From assembly GCA_035714365.1 (NCBI GenBank), contig DASTMB010000084.1:1-64000 (forward strand): a stretch of DNA of 64,000 bases. The letters run 5' to 3'. Made by a program: the position numbers and the translations under genes. Positions within the stretch are counted from its first letter, which is position 1, and every line of letters begins with the position of its first letter. Of the stretch, positions 45,231 through 58,489 are shown in pieces. The notes beneath the pieces are model-generated. The model was not told the DNA's origin. It was given only the letters and a program-made list of their open reading frames with translations, and made no database searches. The DNA comes from Mycobacteriales bacterium. Lineage in GTDB: Bacteria; Actinomycetota; Actinomycetes; BP-191.

Positions 45231-45764
45231 ATGAGCGACGCGCAGATCGACGGCTACGCCGCCGCGATGTTCGAGGTGGCCCGGGCCGAGGACGTGCTCG
45301 GCCGGGCCGTCGACGAGCTGTTCCGGTTCAGCCGGTCCGTCGACGCCAACCCGGACCTGCGGTCGGCGCTGACCGACCCCGGTTCGACGGGCGAGGCCAA
45401 GACGCGCATCATCGAGGAGCTGCTGTCGGGGCGGGCGCACCCCGTCACGTCGCGGCTCCTGTCGCTCGTCGTCGAGGCCGGCCTGGCCCGCGACCTGACC
45501 CGCATCGTCGACGCGTTCACGGCACGCGCGTCGGCCGCCGGGCAGGCCGCGGTCGCCGAGGTCCGCGTCGCGGCGCCGATCGACGAGGAGCAGCGCACCC
45601 GCATCGCGGAGGCGCTGACGCGCAGCAAGGGCCGCCCGGTCGACGTGAAGGTGATCGTCGACCCGTCGGTCATCGGCGGCGTCGTCACGACCATCGGCGA
45701 CGAGGTCATCGACGGCTCCGTCCGCCGCCGCCTCGAGCAGCTCCGCGCCAGCCTTGCCGGCTGA
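45231..45764 (+). CDS. atpH: ATP synthase F1 subunit delta
   Basis: A 177-residue OSCP/delta protein linking the b stator to the top of F1. The helical N-domain (DGYAAAMFEVARAEDVLGRAVDEL) and the C-domain (VDVKVIVDPSVIGGVVTTIGDEVIDGSVRRRLEQL) match the family. ATG is preceded by GAGGGCGTAGG and the gene follows atpF by 17 bp. About 177 residues is the typical stand-alone length. Confidence 0.95.
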   Translation: MSDAQIDGYAAAMFEVARAEDVLGRAVDELFRFSRSVDANPDLRSALTDPGSTGEAKTRIIEELLSGRAHPVTSRLLSLVVEAGLARDLTRIVDAFTARASAAGQAAVAEVRVAAPIDEEQRTRIAEALTRSKGRPVDVKVIVDPSVIGGVVTTIGDEVIDGSVRRRLEQLRASLAG

Positions 45765-45789
45765 CGTTCCGACCTAGGAGAGCAGAGCA

Positions 45790-49880
<4,091 letters not shown>

Positions 49881-49894
49881 CCCACCCGCACCTC

Positions 49895-49937
49895 CCGAGA
49901 GGCCGTCCCCGTCCGCGGGTGGCGGCCTCTCGGCTTT
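49895..49937 (+). terminator. Terminator after atpD
   Basis: CCGAGAGGCCG (49895-49905) and CGGCCTCTCGG (49923-49933) form a perfect 11-bp stem with a 17-base loop followed by CTTT. It would end the atp operon before atpC, and could also serve the convergent acetyltransferase gene. Confidence 0.75.
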
Positions 49938-49939
49938 CG

Positions 49940-50683
49940 CTAGATGTCGATGCTGGACCCGGACTTCACGTGGACGAAGCCGAGCGCCTCGTACACGCCC
50001 CGCGCCGGGTTGCCGTCGGTGACGACCAGGCCCATCCGCCGGTGCCCGGCCGCCGCGCCGCCGGCCAGCCCGCGCCGCAGCAGCACGGCGCCGAGCCCCT
50101 GGCCGCGGTGGCGCGGGTGCACGAACACGTCGACCACCCACAGCGCCGCCTCGCCCTGCGGCCCGGCCGGGCGGTCCACGACGAGCAGCGCCCCGCACGG
50201 TCCGTCGGCGTCGGAGACCTGCCACGACGCCTCGCGGGCCAGCGGACCGAGGATCTCGCCGCCCACCATCGCCCGCACGTCGGCGGTGTGGTCGAGGTCC
50301 GCCTCGTGGTCGCGGTGCTCCGGCGGGTACGCCGCCTCGTGCGCCGCCACCAGCGCGTCCGGGTCGCCGACCGGCGCCAGCGCGAACCCCTCCGGCGGTC
50401 GCGCGTCCGCGCACTCCGGGGGCACGGTCGCGAGGTCGAACGCGTAGTCGTGGCCGCGGCGGCGCAGCACCCCGCCGCGCGCCAGCAGCGCGTCGGCGAA
50501 CGCGTCGTCGTCGGTCACCACCCGCGAGCCGGCGAACGCCGCCACGACGGCCGCGGCGGCCTCCTCCGGCGCCGCGTGCAGGGCGGTCACGACCACCCAG
50601 GTGCGTTCGCCGGGGGCGGTGAAGTAGTCGGCGACGGGCGTGCCGCCGGCGTCGCGGAGCGTCTCGGTGGGCTGTGCGGTCAC
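49940..50683 (-). CDS. GNAT-family N-acetyltransferase
   Basis: A 247-residue protein. The C-terminal ~140 residues form a GNAT domain with the acetyl-CoA motif A in VVDVFVHPRHRGQGLGAVLLRRGL and motif B in GLVVTDGNPARGVYEALGFVHV. The N-terminal ~90 residues (TWVVVTALHAAPEEAAAAVVAAF) may be a degenerate second GNAT-like domain. Substrate unknown. GTG start at 50683. One of three opposite-strand genes separating atpD from atpC. Confidence 0.88.
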   Translation of the reverse strand: MTAQPTETLRDAGGTPVADYFTAPGERTWVVVTALHAAPEEAAAAVVAAFAGSRVVTDDDAFADALLARGGVLRRRGHDYAFDLATVPPECADARPPEGFALAPVGDPDALVAAHEAAYPPEHRDHEADLDHTADVRAMVGGEILGPLAREASWQVSDADGPCGALLVVDRPAGPQGEAALWVVDVFVHPRHRGQGLGAVLLRRGLAGGAAAGHRRMGLVVTDGNPARGVYEALGFVHVKSGSSIDI

Positions 50684-50684
50684 G

Positions 50685-51872
50685 TCAGCAAGTGTGCCGC
50701 CACGTGCTCCCGCCGTCGGTCGAGCAGAAGACGCCCGGGTCGTCCGACCCGAAGTCGGCGACGGCGAACAGCCGGCCGTCCGGCGCGAGCGTCACGCGCG
50801 GCCGGTACGACGTGAGCGGGCCCGGCAGCCGGCCGCGGCGGGGGCCGCTCGGGTCGCCGATGCGGTGGGTCGCGACCAGCCGCCAGGTCCTGCCGCGGTC
50901 GTCGCTGCGGTGGAGCAGCGTCGCGGCCGTGCCGCGCGCCGCGCCGTCCTTCAGGTCGCGGGTGACGAGGGCGTAGAGCCGGTTGGGCAGGTGCCCGTCG
51001 TGCGCGACCTGGACGTCCGGCGCGCCGCGGTCGGCGCGGCCCGTGACGGCGAGGCGTTCCAGCGACCGCCAGCGCCCGAACGTCTCCCCGCCGTCGGTGG
51101 AGCGCAGCGCCACCGCGCCCGCGCCGCCGCGGGCGACGACCGACACGTCGCGGTGCGCCGGCCAGTCGTCGGCGACCCAGAACACCTCCGGCAGCGACAG
51201 CACGTAGTTCGTCTTCGGGAACGACGCGACCTCCTCGTGGCAGGCGAGCAGCGCGTCGCAGCGGTCCACCGCCCAGGTGCCGTCGCGGAGCACGAACGAG
51301 AACGCGGCGCCGTCCGTCCCCAGCACCGGCGACATGGCGAAGTCGAGCGTCACCGGCCCCGACCCCTCGACCGGGCGCTTGACGTGCAGGTCCGGCTCGA
51401 CGACCTGCGGCGTGGCCCGGCCGAGGTAGCCGTCGAGCTTCGCGAAGGCGAACGACACCCGGTCGCCGGCCGGCACGCCCGCGGGTGCCGGCGCGACGTA
51501 GGGCACCAGGTGCCCCAGGTACGCCCAGTCCGCGTCGACCGGCACGAACGTCGCGCCGTCGTCGGTGCTCGCGTACAGGTGGTCGCCGATCCCGTAGAGC
51601 GTGTGGTCGACGGCGTACCGCGGCGAGAAGACCAGCCCCCACATCCCGGACGGGGGGCGCGCCCCGGCGCGGGACCGCCAGGTCCGGCCGCGGTCCGTGG
51701 TCACGAGGAGCGACCCCGTGTAGCCGGCGCACGCGGCGGTGCCGTCGGTGAGGAACGCGGGCGACACGGCCAGCGTCCAGCACGAGGCGGTCGGCTCGGC
51801 GGCCCGGCCGGGCAGCGGCGTGACGAACGCGGCCGCGGCGGCGAGCGCCGCGGCGAGGCGGTAGGGACGCAT
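50685..51872 (-). CDS. Exported BNR/sortilin-type repeat protein
   Basis: A 395-residue secreted protein with a signal peptide ([25 protein letters not shown]). The mature part shows Asp-box (BNR) repeats of the SxDxGxTW type: [51 protein letters not shown]. This is a beta-propeller as in sialidase or Ycf48-like folds, but sialidase catalytic residues were not recognised. Several cysteines suggest disulphides. It ends 1 bp after the acetyltransferase start, so the two probably form one unit. Confidence 0.82.
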   Translation of the reverse strand: MRPYRLAAALAAAAAFVTPLPGRAAEPTASCWTLAVSPAFLTDGTAACAGYTGSLLVTTDRGRTWRSRAGARPPSGMWGLVFSPRYAVDHTLYGIGDHLYASTDDGATFVPVDADWAYLGHLVPYVAPAPAGVPAGDRVSFAFAKLDGYLGRATPQVVEPDLHVKRPVEGSGPVTLDFAMSPVLGTDGAAFSFVLRDGTWAVDRCDALLACHEEVASFPKTNYVLSLPEVFWVADDWPAHRDVSVVARGGAGAVALRSTDGGETFGRWRSLERLAVTGRADRGAPDVQVAHDGHLPNRLYALVTRDLKDGAARGTAATLLHRSDDRGRTWRLVATHRIGDPSGPRRGRLPGPLTSYRPRVTLAPDGRLFAVADFGSDDPGVFCSTDGGSTWRHTC

Positions 51873-51931
51873 GCTCGGGGGACCCCCGTCGGAATCGTGT
51901 GGTTACCCCCGGTTCGACGGCGGTCCGGGTG

Positions 51932-52696
51932 TCACCTGCGGGCGGCGAGGGTGGGGTGGGCGCGGATGCGGTCGACGGCGGCGCCGGTGCCGCCGTGCTC
52001 CGCGAGCCGGTCGGCGACCTGGAGCCACGACAACGCCCTGATGTCGACGCGCGCGGTGCCGGCCGCGCGCAGCAGCACCGTCGCGGCGTCGGACCAGGCG
52101 CGCGCGTCGTCGCGGTCCGGCCGCAGCAGGTCCACGGCGCGGCCGGCGAGCGCGACGGTGACCGCCTGCCGGTCCAGCGCGGCGCCGAGCTCCAGCGCGA
52201 CCGCCGCCAGCCGGGCCGGCGCGTAAGCGGTCGCGGCGTCCGCCGCGTCCAGCGTCACGCCGCGCGCGGCGAGCGCGTCGCGGACCCCGGCCAGCAGCCG
52301 CGGCGGCACCGGCTCGCCGCGCGCGGCGCGGGCGGCGGCGTGACCCGGGCGGCCGACGGTCGCGTCCACGACGACGACCGCGTCCCCGGCGACGACCACG
52401 AGGTCCGGCTCGGCCTCGAGCAGCGCGGCCCGCCCGGCGCCGGGCGCGACGGCGTGCAGCGCGCCGGCCAGCGCGAGGTCCTCGGCGCCGGTGGCGGGGT
52501 CGGCGCCCCAGAGCAGGGTGCGTTCGTAGGTGCCGGTGGCGCCGACCGCGGCGGCGAGCGCGGGCAGCGCGCCGGCGGCCGTCAGGTCGAGCACGACGCC
52601 GGCCAGCAACGCCTCCTCGGCGTGCGGGCGGGCCAGCTCCGCCGCGACCCGCGGGCGGGCCGCGGCGATGCGGTCGAGCACGGCCGAGACGTCCAC
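51932..52696 (-). CDS. Protein of unknown function
   Basis: A 254-residue, very Ala/Arg/Val-rich cytoplasmic protein from GTG 52696. It includes [46 protein letters not shown] and [25 protein letters not shown]. The strand pair DLVVV...VVVVDAT is faintly like the core of restriction-endonuclease-type folds but lacks the usual lysine, so I make no functional call. The gene is divergent from atpC; the 57-bp gap must hold both promoters. Confidence 0.6.
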   Translation of the reverse strand: MDVSAVLDRIAAARPRVAAELARPHAEEALLAGVVLDLTAAGALPALAAAVGATGTYERTLLWGADPATGAEDLALAGALHAVAPGAGRAALLEAEPDLVVVAGDAVVVVDATVGRPGHAAARAARGEPVPPRLLAGVRDALAARGVTLDAADAATAYAPARLAAVALELGAALDRQAVTVALAGRAVDLLRPDRDDARAWSDAATVLLRAAGTARVDIRALSWLQVADRLAEHGGTGAAVDRIRAHPTLAARR

Positions 52697-52753
52697 GCAC
52701 CGGACGCTACCCGCGTTCGAAAACGGTGTTCCGCAGCCGGTATCCTTCCCGCC

Positions 52754-53152
52754 ATGGCAACGATGCAGGTCGAGCTGGTCTCCGCCGAACGCCGCCTCTG
52801 GTCGGGCGAGGCCGAGATGGTCGTCGCGCGCACCACGGAGGGCGAGATCGGGATCCTCCCGGGCCACGCGCCGATGCTCGGCGAGCTCGGCAGCGGCGTG
52901 CTGCGGATCATCGAGGCGCCGGGCCAGGAGGTCACGGCGGCGATCCACGGCGGGTTCCTCTCGGTCGCCGCGAGCGGCGTGTCGGTGCTCGCCGACATCG
53001 CCGAGCTGGCGCCGGACATCGATCTGGCCCGCGCCCAGGCGGCGTACGACCGCGCCGTCGCGTCGATCTCCGGCGACGACGACGGCCCGGCGCGCGAGGC
53101 GGTCGCCCGCGCGACCGCGCGGCTGCGCGCCGCCGGCCAGCCCGTCGGGTAA
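52754..53152 (+). CDS. atpC: ATP synthase F1 subunit epsilon, displaced from atpD
   Basis: A 132-residue subunit with the N-terminal beta-sandwich ([39 protein letters not shown]) and a C-terminal helix pair ([16 protein letters not shown]... [16 protein letters not shown]). It regulates rotation and ATP hydrolysis in F1. It lies 2.87 kb from atpD, beyond three reverse-strand genes. A TATCCT at 52741-52746 lies seven bases before the ATG and there is no ribosome-binding site, suggesting its own leaderless promoter. Confidence 0.95.
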   Translation: MATMQVELVSAERRLWSGEAEMVVARTTEGEIGILPGHAPMLGELGSGVLRIIEAPGQEVTAAIHGGFLSVAASGVSVLADIAELAPDIDLARAQAAYDRAVASISGDDDGPAREAVARATARLRAAGQPVG

Positions 53153-53548
53153 GTGCTGGTCCTCCTCGTCCTCGCGGCGCTCGTCGCCGCGTGGTTCGCG
53201 CGGTGGCTGCTCGCCCGGCGCGCCCGCGCCCGCTTCTGCCCCCCGGACGAGTGCCTGACCCTCGCGCTGCGGCTGCGCCCGCGCGGCCGGCTCGGCTGGC
53301 GGCACGGCTTCGCCCGGCTCACCGGCGACGCGATCGAGTGGCGCGCCGAGCACAAGCTCGGCGACGGCGCCGACCTGCGCATCGAACGCGCGGGCCTGGT
53401 GCTGCGCGAGCACCGCCCGGTGGCGCGCGGCGAGGCGATGCTCAGCGAGCTGTGCGAGCTGGTGTTCGGGCTCTACAAGGGGGAGGAGATCCAGCTCGGC
53501 GTGCTGCGGACCGACCTGGAACGGTTCCTCGACTGGGCCGCGGGCTAG
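53153..53548 (+). CDS. DUF2550 membrane-anchored protein
   Basis: A 131-residue protein with one N-terminal membrane helix (LVLLVLAALVAAWFARWLL), then a cytoplasmic beta-rich domain (RLGWRHGFARLTGDAIEWRAEHKL ... GLVLREHRPVARGEAML) and a final helix. Size, topology and position directly after atpC match the DUF2550 family (M. tuberculosis Rv1312). Function unknown. GTG immediately follows the atpC stop, so the two are coupled. Confidence 0.88.
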   Translation: MLVLLVLAALVAAWFARWLLARRARARFCPPDECLTLALRLRPRGRLGWRHGFARLTGDAIEWRAEHKLGDGADLRIERAGLVLREHRPVARGEAMLSELCELVFGLYKGEEIQLGVLRTDLERFLDWAAG

Positions 53549-54117
53549 CCGCCGGGCTTCCAGAGCACGTCGGCGGCGCCGTCGTCGTTGGCGACGCGGC
53601 AGAGGATGAACAGCAGGTCGGAGAGCCGGTTCAGGTACAGCGCCGGCGTCGGGCTCGTCGTCTCCGGCTCCGCCTCCAGCAACGTCCACACCAGCCGCTC
53701 GGCGCGGCGGACGACGGTGCGCGCGACGTGCAGCAGCGCGCTCCCGGCCGACCCGCCCGGCAGCACGAACGAGCGCAGCGGCTCCAGGCGCTCGTTCCAC
53801 CGGTCGCACTCGCGTTCCAGCCGCTCGACGTAGGCGTCGGTGACCCGCAACGGCGGGAACTCGGGGTCCTCCGCGACCGGTGTGCACAGGTCGGCGCCGA
53901 CGTCGAACAGGTCGTTCTGCACCCGCAGCAGCACCGCCCGTACGTCCTCCGGCAGGTTGCCGAGCGCGAGCGCGGTGCCGACGGCGGCGTTGGCCTCGTC
54001 CACGTCGGCGAACGCCGCGATCCGCGGCGCGGTCTTGCGCACCCGGCTCATGTCGCCGAGGGCGGTGGTGCCGTCGTCGCCGGTCTTGGTGTAGATGCGG
54101 GTGAGGTGCACGGCCAT
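53545..54117 (-). CDS. pduO: Cob(I)alamin adenosyltransferase, PduO type
   Basis: A 190-residue enzyme that transfers the adenosyl group of ATP to cob(I)alamin, making adenosylcobalamin. The ATP-binding N-terminus reads LTRIYTKTGDDGTTALGD, followed by the conserved RVKK-like MSRVRKTAPRIAAFADVDEANAAVG. The C-terminal helix region has CRVANDDG. The DUF2550/PduO/murA order is the same as Rv1312-Rv1314c-Rv1315. Its product is the cofactor needed by the mutase at the end of this window. It is convergent with the DUF2550 gene (4-bp overlap). Confidence 0.95.
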   Translation of the reverse strand: MAVHLTRIYTKTGDDGTTALGDMSRVRKTAPRIAAFADVDEANAAVGTALALGNLPEDVRAVLLRVQNDLFDVGADLCTPVAEDPEFPPLRVTDAYVERLERECDRWNERLEPLRSFVLPGGSAGSALLHVARTVVRRAERLVWTLLEAEPETTSPTPALYLNRLSDLLFILCRVANDDGAADVLWKPGG

Positions 54118-54140
54118 GCCGCTGACCGTACCCTGCGCCC

Positions 54141-55418
54141 GTGGAACGATTTCTGGTCACCGGCGGCGGCCGGCTCGCGGGCGAGGTGCGCGTCACCGGC
54201 GCCAAGAACTCCGTGCTCAAGGTGATGGCGGCCTGCCTGCTCGCCGAGGGGACGTCGACGTTGCGCAACGTCCCCGACATCGGCGACGTGCCGATCATGG
54301 CGGAGGTGCTGCGCGGGCTCGGCGCCGAGGTGAGCGGCGACGCGCCGGAGGTGCGGGTCACGGTGCCGCGCGACCTCGCGCACGTCGCCGACTACGAGCA
54401 CGTCCGCCGCATCCGCGGCTCGATCTGCGTGCTCGGCCCGCTGCTCGCGCGCTGCGGCCGCGCCCGCGTCGCGCTGCCCGGTGGCGACGCGATCGGCTCG
54501 CGCGCGCTGGACCTGCACGTCGCCGGGCTGCAGAAGCTCGGCGCGACGTTCGAGAGCGAGCACGGCTACCTCGTCGCGCAGGCGCCGAAGCTGCGCGGTG
54601 AGCAGATCTGGCTCGACTTCCCGAGCGTCGGCGCGACCGAGAACATCCTCATGGCCGCCGTCCTCGCCGACGGCACGACCGTCATCGACAACGTCGCCCG
54701 CGAGCCGGAGATCGTCGACCTCTGCGAGATGCTCGTCGCGATGGGCGCCCGCATCGGCGGCATCGGCACGTCGACGCTCGAGGTCGAGGGCGTCGCCGAG
54801 CTGGCGCCGACGACGCACGACACGGTGCCGGACCGGATCGTGGCGGGGACGTTCGCGATCGCCGCGGCGATGACGCTCGGCGACGTGACGGTGCGCGGCG
54901 CGCGCGCCGACCACCTGCGGCTGCCGCTGGACAAGCTGGTGCAGGCGGGCGCGGACGTCGAGGAGCTGGGCGACGGGTTCCGCGTGTCGATGGAGCGCCG
55001 CCCGCGCGCGGTCGACGTCGTGACGCTGCCGTACCCCGGCTTCCCGACCGACCTCCAGCCGCTCGCGATCGCCATGGCCGCGATCAGCGACGGCGCGGCG
55101 TTCGTGACCGAGAACATCTTCGAGGGCCGGTTCATGTTCATCGACGAGCTGGTCCGGATCGGCGCGGACGTGCGCACCGACGGCCACCACGCCGTCGTCC
55201 GCGGCCGCGAACGCCTCTCCGGCGCGCCCGTCCGCGCCACCGACATCCGCGCCGGCGCCGGTCTCGTGCTGGCCGGACTGGTGGCCGAGGGCGTGACCGA
55301 GGTCGCCGACGTGTTCCACGTCGACCGGGGCTATGCCGGGTTCGTGGAGCAGCTCCGTTCGCTCGGCGCCGGCGTCACCCGCGTGCGCGACGACGTGCTG
55401 GACGCGCCGTCGTCGTGA
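54141..55418 (+). CDS. murA: UDP-GlcNAc 1-carboxyvinyltransferase with Asp in place of catalytic Cys
   Basis: A 425-residue enzyme of the first committed step of peptidoglycan synthesis. The start [29 protein letters not shown] holds the Lys-Asn substrate residues. The active-site loop reads [17 protein letters not shown]; Asp116 occupies the place of E. coli Cys115, as in mycobacterial MurA, which is known to make the enzyme insensitive to fosfomycin. The C-terminal half has [19 protein letters not shown] start. The 3' end overlaps the convergent membrane protein gene by 44 bp. Confidence 0.97.
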   Translation: MERFLVTGGGRLAGEVRVTGAKNSVLKVMAACLLAEGTSTLRNVPDIGDVPIMAEVLRGLGAEVSGDAPEVRVTVPRDLAHVADYEHVRRIRGSICVLGPLLARCGRARVALPGGDAIGSRALDLHVAGLQKLGATFESEHGYLVAQAPKLRGEQIWLDFPSVGATENILMAAVLADGTTVIDNVAREPEIVDLCEMLVAMGARIGGIGTSTLEVEGVAELAPTTHDTVPDRIVAGTFAIAAAMTLGDVTVRGARADHLRLPLDKLVQAGADVEELGDGFRVSMERRPRAVDVVTLPYPGFPTDLQPLAIAMAAISDGAAFVTENIFEGRFMFIDELVRIGADVRTDGHHAVVRGRERLSGAPVRATDIRAGAGLVLAGLVAEGVTEVADVFHVDRGYAGFVEQLRSLGAGVTRVRDDVLDAPSS

Positions 55419-56427
55419 CGAGCGGCTCCGGCGTCGTGACGTCGGAACGCCCGTCCGCGACGGCGTCGGGTGCCGGGTCCGGCTCGGGGTCCGGGTCCGG
55501 GTCCGGTGCCGGGTCGGGCGGCGGCGGCGGCGGGTCGGGGGGCACGTCCGGCGGCGGCTCGTCCGGTGGTAGCTCGTCCCGCCCCGGCACGGTCGCCGGG
55601 TCGACCGGCGTGAGGTCGGCGAGCATCGCGTCCAGCGCCTGCGTCGCCGGCCCCTGCGGCAGCGTCGCGCGCAGCCGCACGAGCTGCTGCGCGAGCGCGG
55701 TCCGCACCTGCGCCTCGCGCACGTCGCCGCGGTCCCGCTCGACGGCGGCGGCGTTGCCGGGGCCGGCCTCCACGAGCGAGCCCGCCAGCTCCACGAGCCG
55801 GCGCAGCGTCTGGAAGACGACGTCGACGCTGAACCCGCCCAGCAGCGCGAGCAGCGGCTGCCCGAACGTCTTCCCCTGGCCGCCGAGCTGCGCGAGCACC
55901 AGGCCGGAGACCAGGCCGAGCATGACCCGCACCCAGTTCGAGAACATCTCGCGCGGGTCGAGGCTGCGTTCACGGAGCTTGTTGTTGACGGCGAACAGCG
56001 CCGCGAACGTCGCGCCGAGACCGGCCGCGCAGAGCTGGAACAGCAGGTTCTCGAACAGCTTCAGCCCCGACGACTTCTCGAAGTCGGAGAACGCGCCGCC
56101 GACGTCGTGCAGCGTCGCCAGCCCGACGAAGCCCGCGAGGAACGTCAGCGCGAGCGCGGACAGGAGCTGGACCAGCCGGCGGTGCTTCCCCTCCTCGAGG
56201 AACCGCAGCGTCCGCGGCGTCGCCGGGCGGATCAGCCGGGCCAGGCCGTCGTGGCAGCGGGCCACGCCGCGCAGCACGTCCGGCGGCAGCGGCCGCGGCG
56301 CGGCCTGCGCGGTGGCAATCGTCTCGACCCACGCCGGCGGCACCTGCCGCCCCGTCGTCAGCGCGTGGGTGAGCATCAGCCGCGCGTCGTCGACGACGAC
56401 CTCGGCGAGGTCGTGCGGGGCGCTCAC
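55375..56427 (-). CDS. Four-helix membrane protein with proline-rich tail
   Basis: A 350-residue protein from GTG 56427, which overlaps the stop of the lysozyme gene (GTGA). A helical cytoplasmic N-domain (~1-82) is followed by four hydrophobic segments: [19 protein letters not shown] (~85), [20 protein letters not shown] (~127), [18 protein letters not shown] (~166) and [17 protein letters not shown] (~192). The C-terminal ~90 residues are Pro/Asp-rich ([17 protein letters not shown]). No family recognised. Coupling to a lysozyme suggests a shared role at the wall. Confidence 0.72.
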   Translation of the reverse strand: MSAPHDLAEVVVDDARLMLTHALTTGRQVPPAWVETIATAQAAPRPLPPDVLRGVARCHDGLARLIRPATPRTLRFLEEGKHRRLVQLLSALALTFLAGFVGLATLHDVGGAFSDFEKSSGLKLFENLLFQLCAAGLGATFAALFAVNNKLRERSLDPREMFSNWVRVMLGLVSGLVLAQLGGQGKTFGQPLLALLGGFSVDVVFQTLRRLVELAGSLVEAGPGNAAAVERDRGDVREAQVRTALAQQLVRLRATLPQGPATQALDAMLADLTPVDPATVPGRDELPPDEPPPDVPPDPPPPPPDPAPDPDPDPEPDPAPDAVADGRSDVTTPEPLVTTTARPARRRARG

Positions 56428-57134
56428 AGCGCCGCCGCCGTCCGCGGCCCGACGACGCCGTCGACGCCGAGGTGGTGCCGTTGCTGGAACGCCCGCACCG
56501 CCGCCTCCGTACCCTTCCCGAAGATGCCGTCGGCGCCGACGCCGAGGCGGCGCTGCAGCTCCTTGACGTCGTCGCCGCGGGCGCCGTTGCGCAGCACGCG
56601 GGTGTACCAGCCCTGGCCGGCCGGCTTCGGCGCGGGCGGCTTCGCGGGGGCGGCGCCGTGGCCGCGGAACAGCGCCGCCTCCTCGGCCCGCCGCCGCACC
56701 AGCCCGGCGACGACCTTGCCGCCCGACTTGGTCCACATGCCGAACGCGTCCGCCGCGCCCGCGTAGTCGCCGGCGTTGAGCTTCTTGAGCAGCGTGCTGC
56801 CCGCGAACGCCCCGGCGCCGACGTTGAACGCGAACGACACGAGCGCGTCGAACTGGTCCTGGTTCAGCGGCACGGTCACCTTCGCGCGGACGGCGTCGAC
56901 CATGCGTTGCGCGTCCTGGCGGAGCAGCGCGAGCCCCTGCGCCTGCGTGATGCCCTTGCCGAACGGCCCGCTCCGGTCGGCCGCGGTGATCGGGCCGAGG
57001 TGGACGAGGTGGCCGTAGCCGATCGTCGCGTGGTGGGCGACGTCCTCGTAGAGCTGGGCGCGCCAGCCCTCGTACGCCGCGATGCGCTTCAGGCCGGCGT
57101 CGCTGACGTCGAGCTTCGCGTTGGGTCCCGCCAT
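56424..57134 (-). CDS. GH24 phage-type lysozyme with peptidoglycan-binding domain
   Basis: A 236-residue muramidase. The catalytic triad of T4-type lysozymes is present with identical spacing: Glu22, Asp31, Thr37 within YEGWRAQLYEDVAHHATIGYGH. The rest of the GH24 domain includes LNQDQFDALVSFAFNVGAGAF. After a Pro/Ala linker (~160-172) a PG_binding_1 domain closes the protein (VKELQRRLGVGADGIFGKGTEAAVRAFQQRH). There is no signal peptide, as for endolysins needing a holin or other export route. No other phage genes are nearby. It is coupled to a four-helix membrane protein. Confidence 0.93.
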   Translation of the reverse strand: MAGPNAKLDVSDAGLKRIAAYEGWRAQLYEDVAHHATIGYGHLVHLGPITAADRSGPFGKGITQAQGLALLRQDAQRMVDAVRAKVTVPLNQDQFDALVSFAFNVGAGAFAGSTLLKKLNAGDYAGAADAFGMWTKSGGKVVAGLVRRRAEEAALFRGHGAAPAKPPAPKPAGQGWYTRVLRNGARGDDVKELQRRLGVGADGIFGKGTEAAVRAFQQRHHLGVDGVVGPRTAAAL

Positions 57135-57211
57135 GACCGTCCCCGTTCCGTCCGGCCCCCCGGGCGCGATTGTGCCGAGGTGGCGCGGACGCGTCAGGGG
57201 AACGCCGAAGA

Positions 57212-57562
57212 TCAGGCCGGGTGCAGCCCCTCGCCGTGGAGCAGCGCGACGGCCTCCTCCGCGCGCTCCGGCGCGACGCCGAGGTACATCGACGTCGGGT
57301 TGCTGCGGGTGTAGGCGAAGGCCGCGCTCGCCGCCGCCGTCGCGGCGGGGATGCCGGCGGCCTCCAGCAGGCCGCGCGCGACGATCGCCTCCTCGGTCGG
57401 CATGACGCCGAGCGAGGTCATCCCGCTGAGGGAGGCGGAGGTGTCGATGACGCGGGGCATGCCCTCGCCGGGCTTCGGCTCGCGCGCCGCGCTACGGCCC
57501 CGCAGCACCCGGCCGGCCACGGCCACCGCAGCGACGACGACGAGCAGCAGGACGACGGTCAT
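57212..57562 (-). CDS. Membrane-anchored DUF2007-like protein
   Basis: A 116-residue protein with one N-terminal membrane helix (VVLLLVVVAAVAVAGRVL) followed by a linker and a small domain with VMPTEEAIVARGLLEAAGIPA and MYLGVAPERAEEAVALLHGEG. This resembles the DUF2007/PII-like 'putative signal transducing' domain (xxAxxxxLLxxxGI...V....A..LL). Divergent from the hydroxybutyryl-CoA dehydrogenase gene. Function unknown. Confidence 0.7.
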   Translation of the reverse strand: MTVVLLLVVVAAVAVAGRVLRGRSAAREPKPGEGMPRVIDTSASLSGMTSLGVMPTEEAIVARGLLEAAGIPAATAAASAAFAYTRSNPTSMYLGVAPERAEEAVALLHGEGLHPA

Positions 57563-57629
57563 GGCCCCGGACGGTACGCCCGTAGACTCCTCCCGTCAGC
57601 GGGGGTCCGATCGCGTCGAGGGGTTGTCC

Positions 57630-58487
57630 GTGGGGAAGAAGCTGGCCGTCGTCGGTGCCGGGCTGATGGGCTCGGGCATCGCGCAGGTCGCCGCGCAGGC
57701 GGGCTACGACGTGACGTTGCGCGACGTCGGCGAGGACGCGCTGGCGCGCGGCCGCGCGGCGATCGAGAAGTCGTACGCGAGGTTCGTGGAGAAGGGCCGG
57801 CTGTCGGAGGAGGACCGCGACGCCGCGCTCGGCCGGATCACGACGACGACCGACCTCGACGCGGCGACCGACGCGGACATCGTGGTCGAGGCGGTGTTCG
57901 AGCGGCTCGACGTCAAGAGCGAGGTCTTCGTCGCGCTCGACAAGATCGCCCGGCCGGACGCCGTGCTCGCCACCAACACCAGCGCCATCCCCATCACGCA
58001 GATCGCCGCCGTCACGTCGCGGCCGGAGTCGGTCGTCGGCACGCACTTCTTCTCGCCGGTGCCGATGATGAAGCTCTGCGAGCTGGTCCGCGGCTACAAG
58101 ACGAGCGACGACACGCTCGCCCGGGCGCGGGCGTTCGCGGAGGAGGTCGGCAAGACCTGCATCGTCGTCAACCGCGACGTCGCCGGCTTCGTGACGACGC
58201 GGCTCATCGTGGCGTTGTCGGTGGAGGCGGCGAAGCTGGTGGAGAGCGGCGTCGCGACCGCCGAGGACGTCGACACGGCGTGCCGGCTCGGCTTCGGCCA
58301 CGCGATGGGGCCGTTGCAGACGATGGACCTGACCGGCGTCGACATCATGGTCAACGCCGCCCGCAACATCTACACCGACACCCCGGACGAGAAGTTCCAC
58401 CCGACCGAGGGCCTGCTGCGCATGGTCACGGCCGGCGACCTCGGCCGGAAGTCCGGTCGGGGCTGGTACCCGTACGGAGGCGAGTAG
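57630..58487 (+). CDS. 3-hydroxybutyryl-CoA dehydrogenase
   Basis: A 285-residue NAD(P)-dependent dehydrogenase. The Rossmann motif is VVGAGLMGSGIAQVAA at the N-terminus. The catalytic His is in GTHFFSPVPMMKLCELVRG, with the Asn/Ser partners in NTSAIPITQIA. The C-terminal helical domain includes VNRDVAGFVTTRLIVALSVEA and LGHAMGPLQTMDLTG-type sequence. This is the short HBD/PaaH type used in acetoacetyl-CoA/hydroxybutyryl-CoA interconversion. GTG 57630 is favoured by GAGGGG six bases upstream (TTG 57624 is possible). The next gene follows after two bases. Confidence 0.94.
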   Translation: MGKKLAVVGAGLMGSGIAQVAAQAGYDVTLRDVGEDALARGRAAIEKSYARFVEKGRLSEEDRDAALGRITTTTDLDAATDADIVVEAVFERLDVKSEVFVALDKIARPDAVLATNTSAIPITQIAAVTSRPESVVGTHFFSPVPMMKLCELVRGYKTSDDTLARARAFAEEVGKTCIVVNRDVAGFVTTRLIVALSVEAAKLVESGVATAEDVDTACRLGFGHAMGPLQTMDLTGVDIMVNAARNIYTDTPDEKFHPTEGLLRMVTAGDLGRKSGRGWYPYGGE

Positions 58488-58489
58488 AC

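Noticed and set aside
56424-57134. Remnant prophage
   Set aside because: Only a lysozyme gene is phage-like; no integrase, capsid, tail or attachment repeats were seen, so a domesticated gene is more likely.
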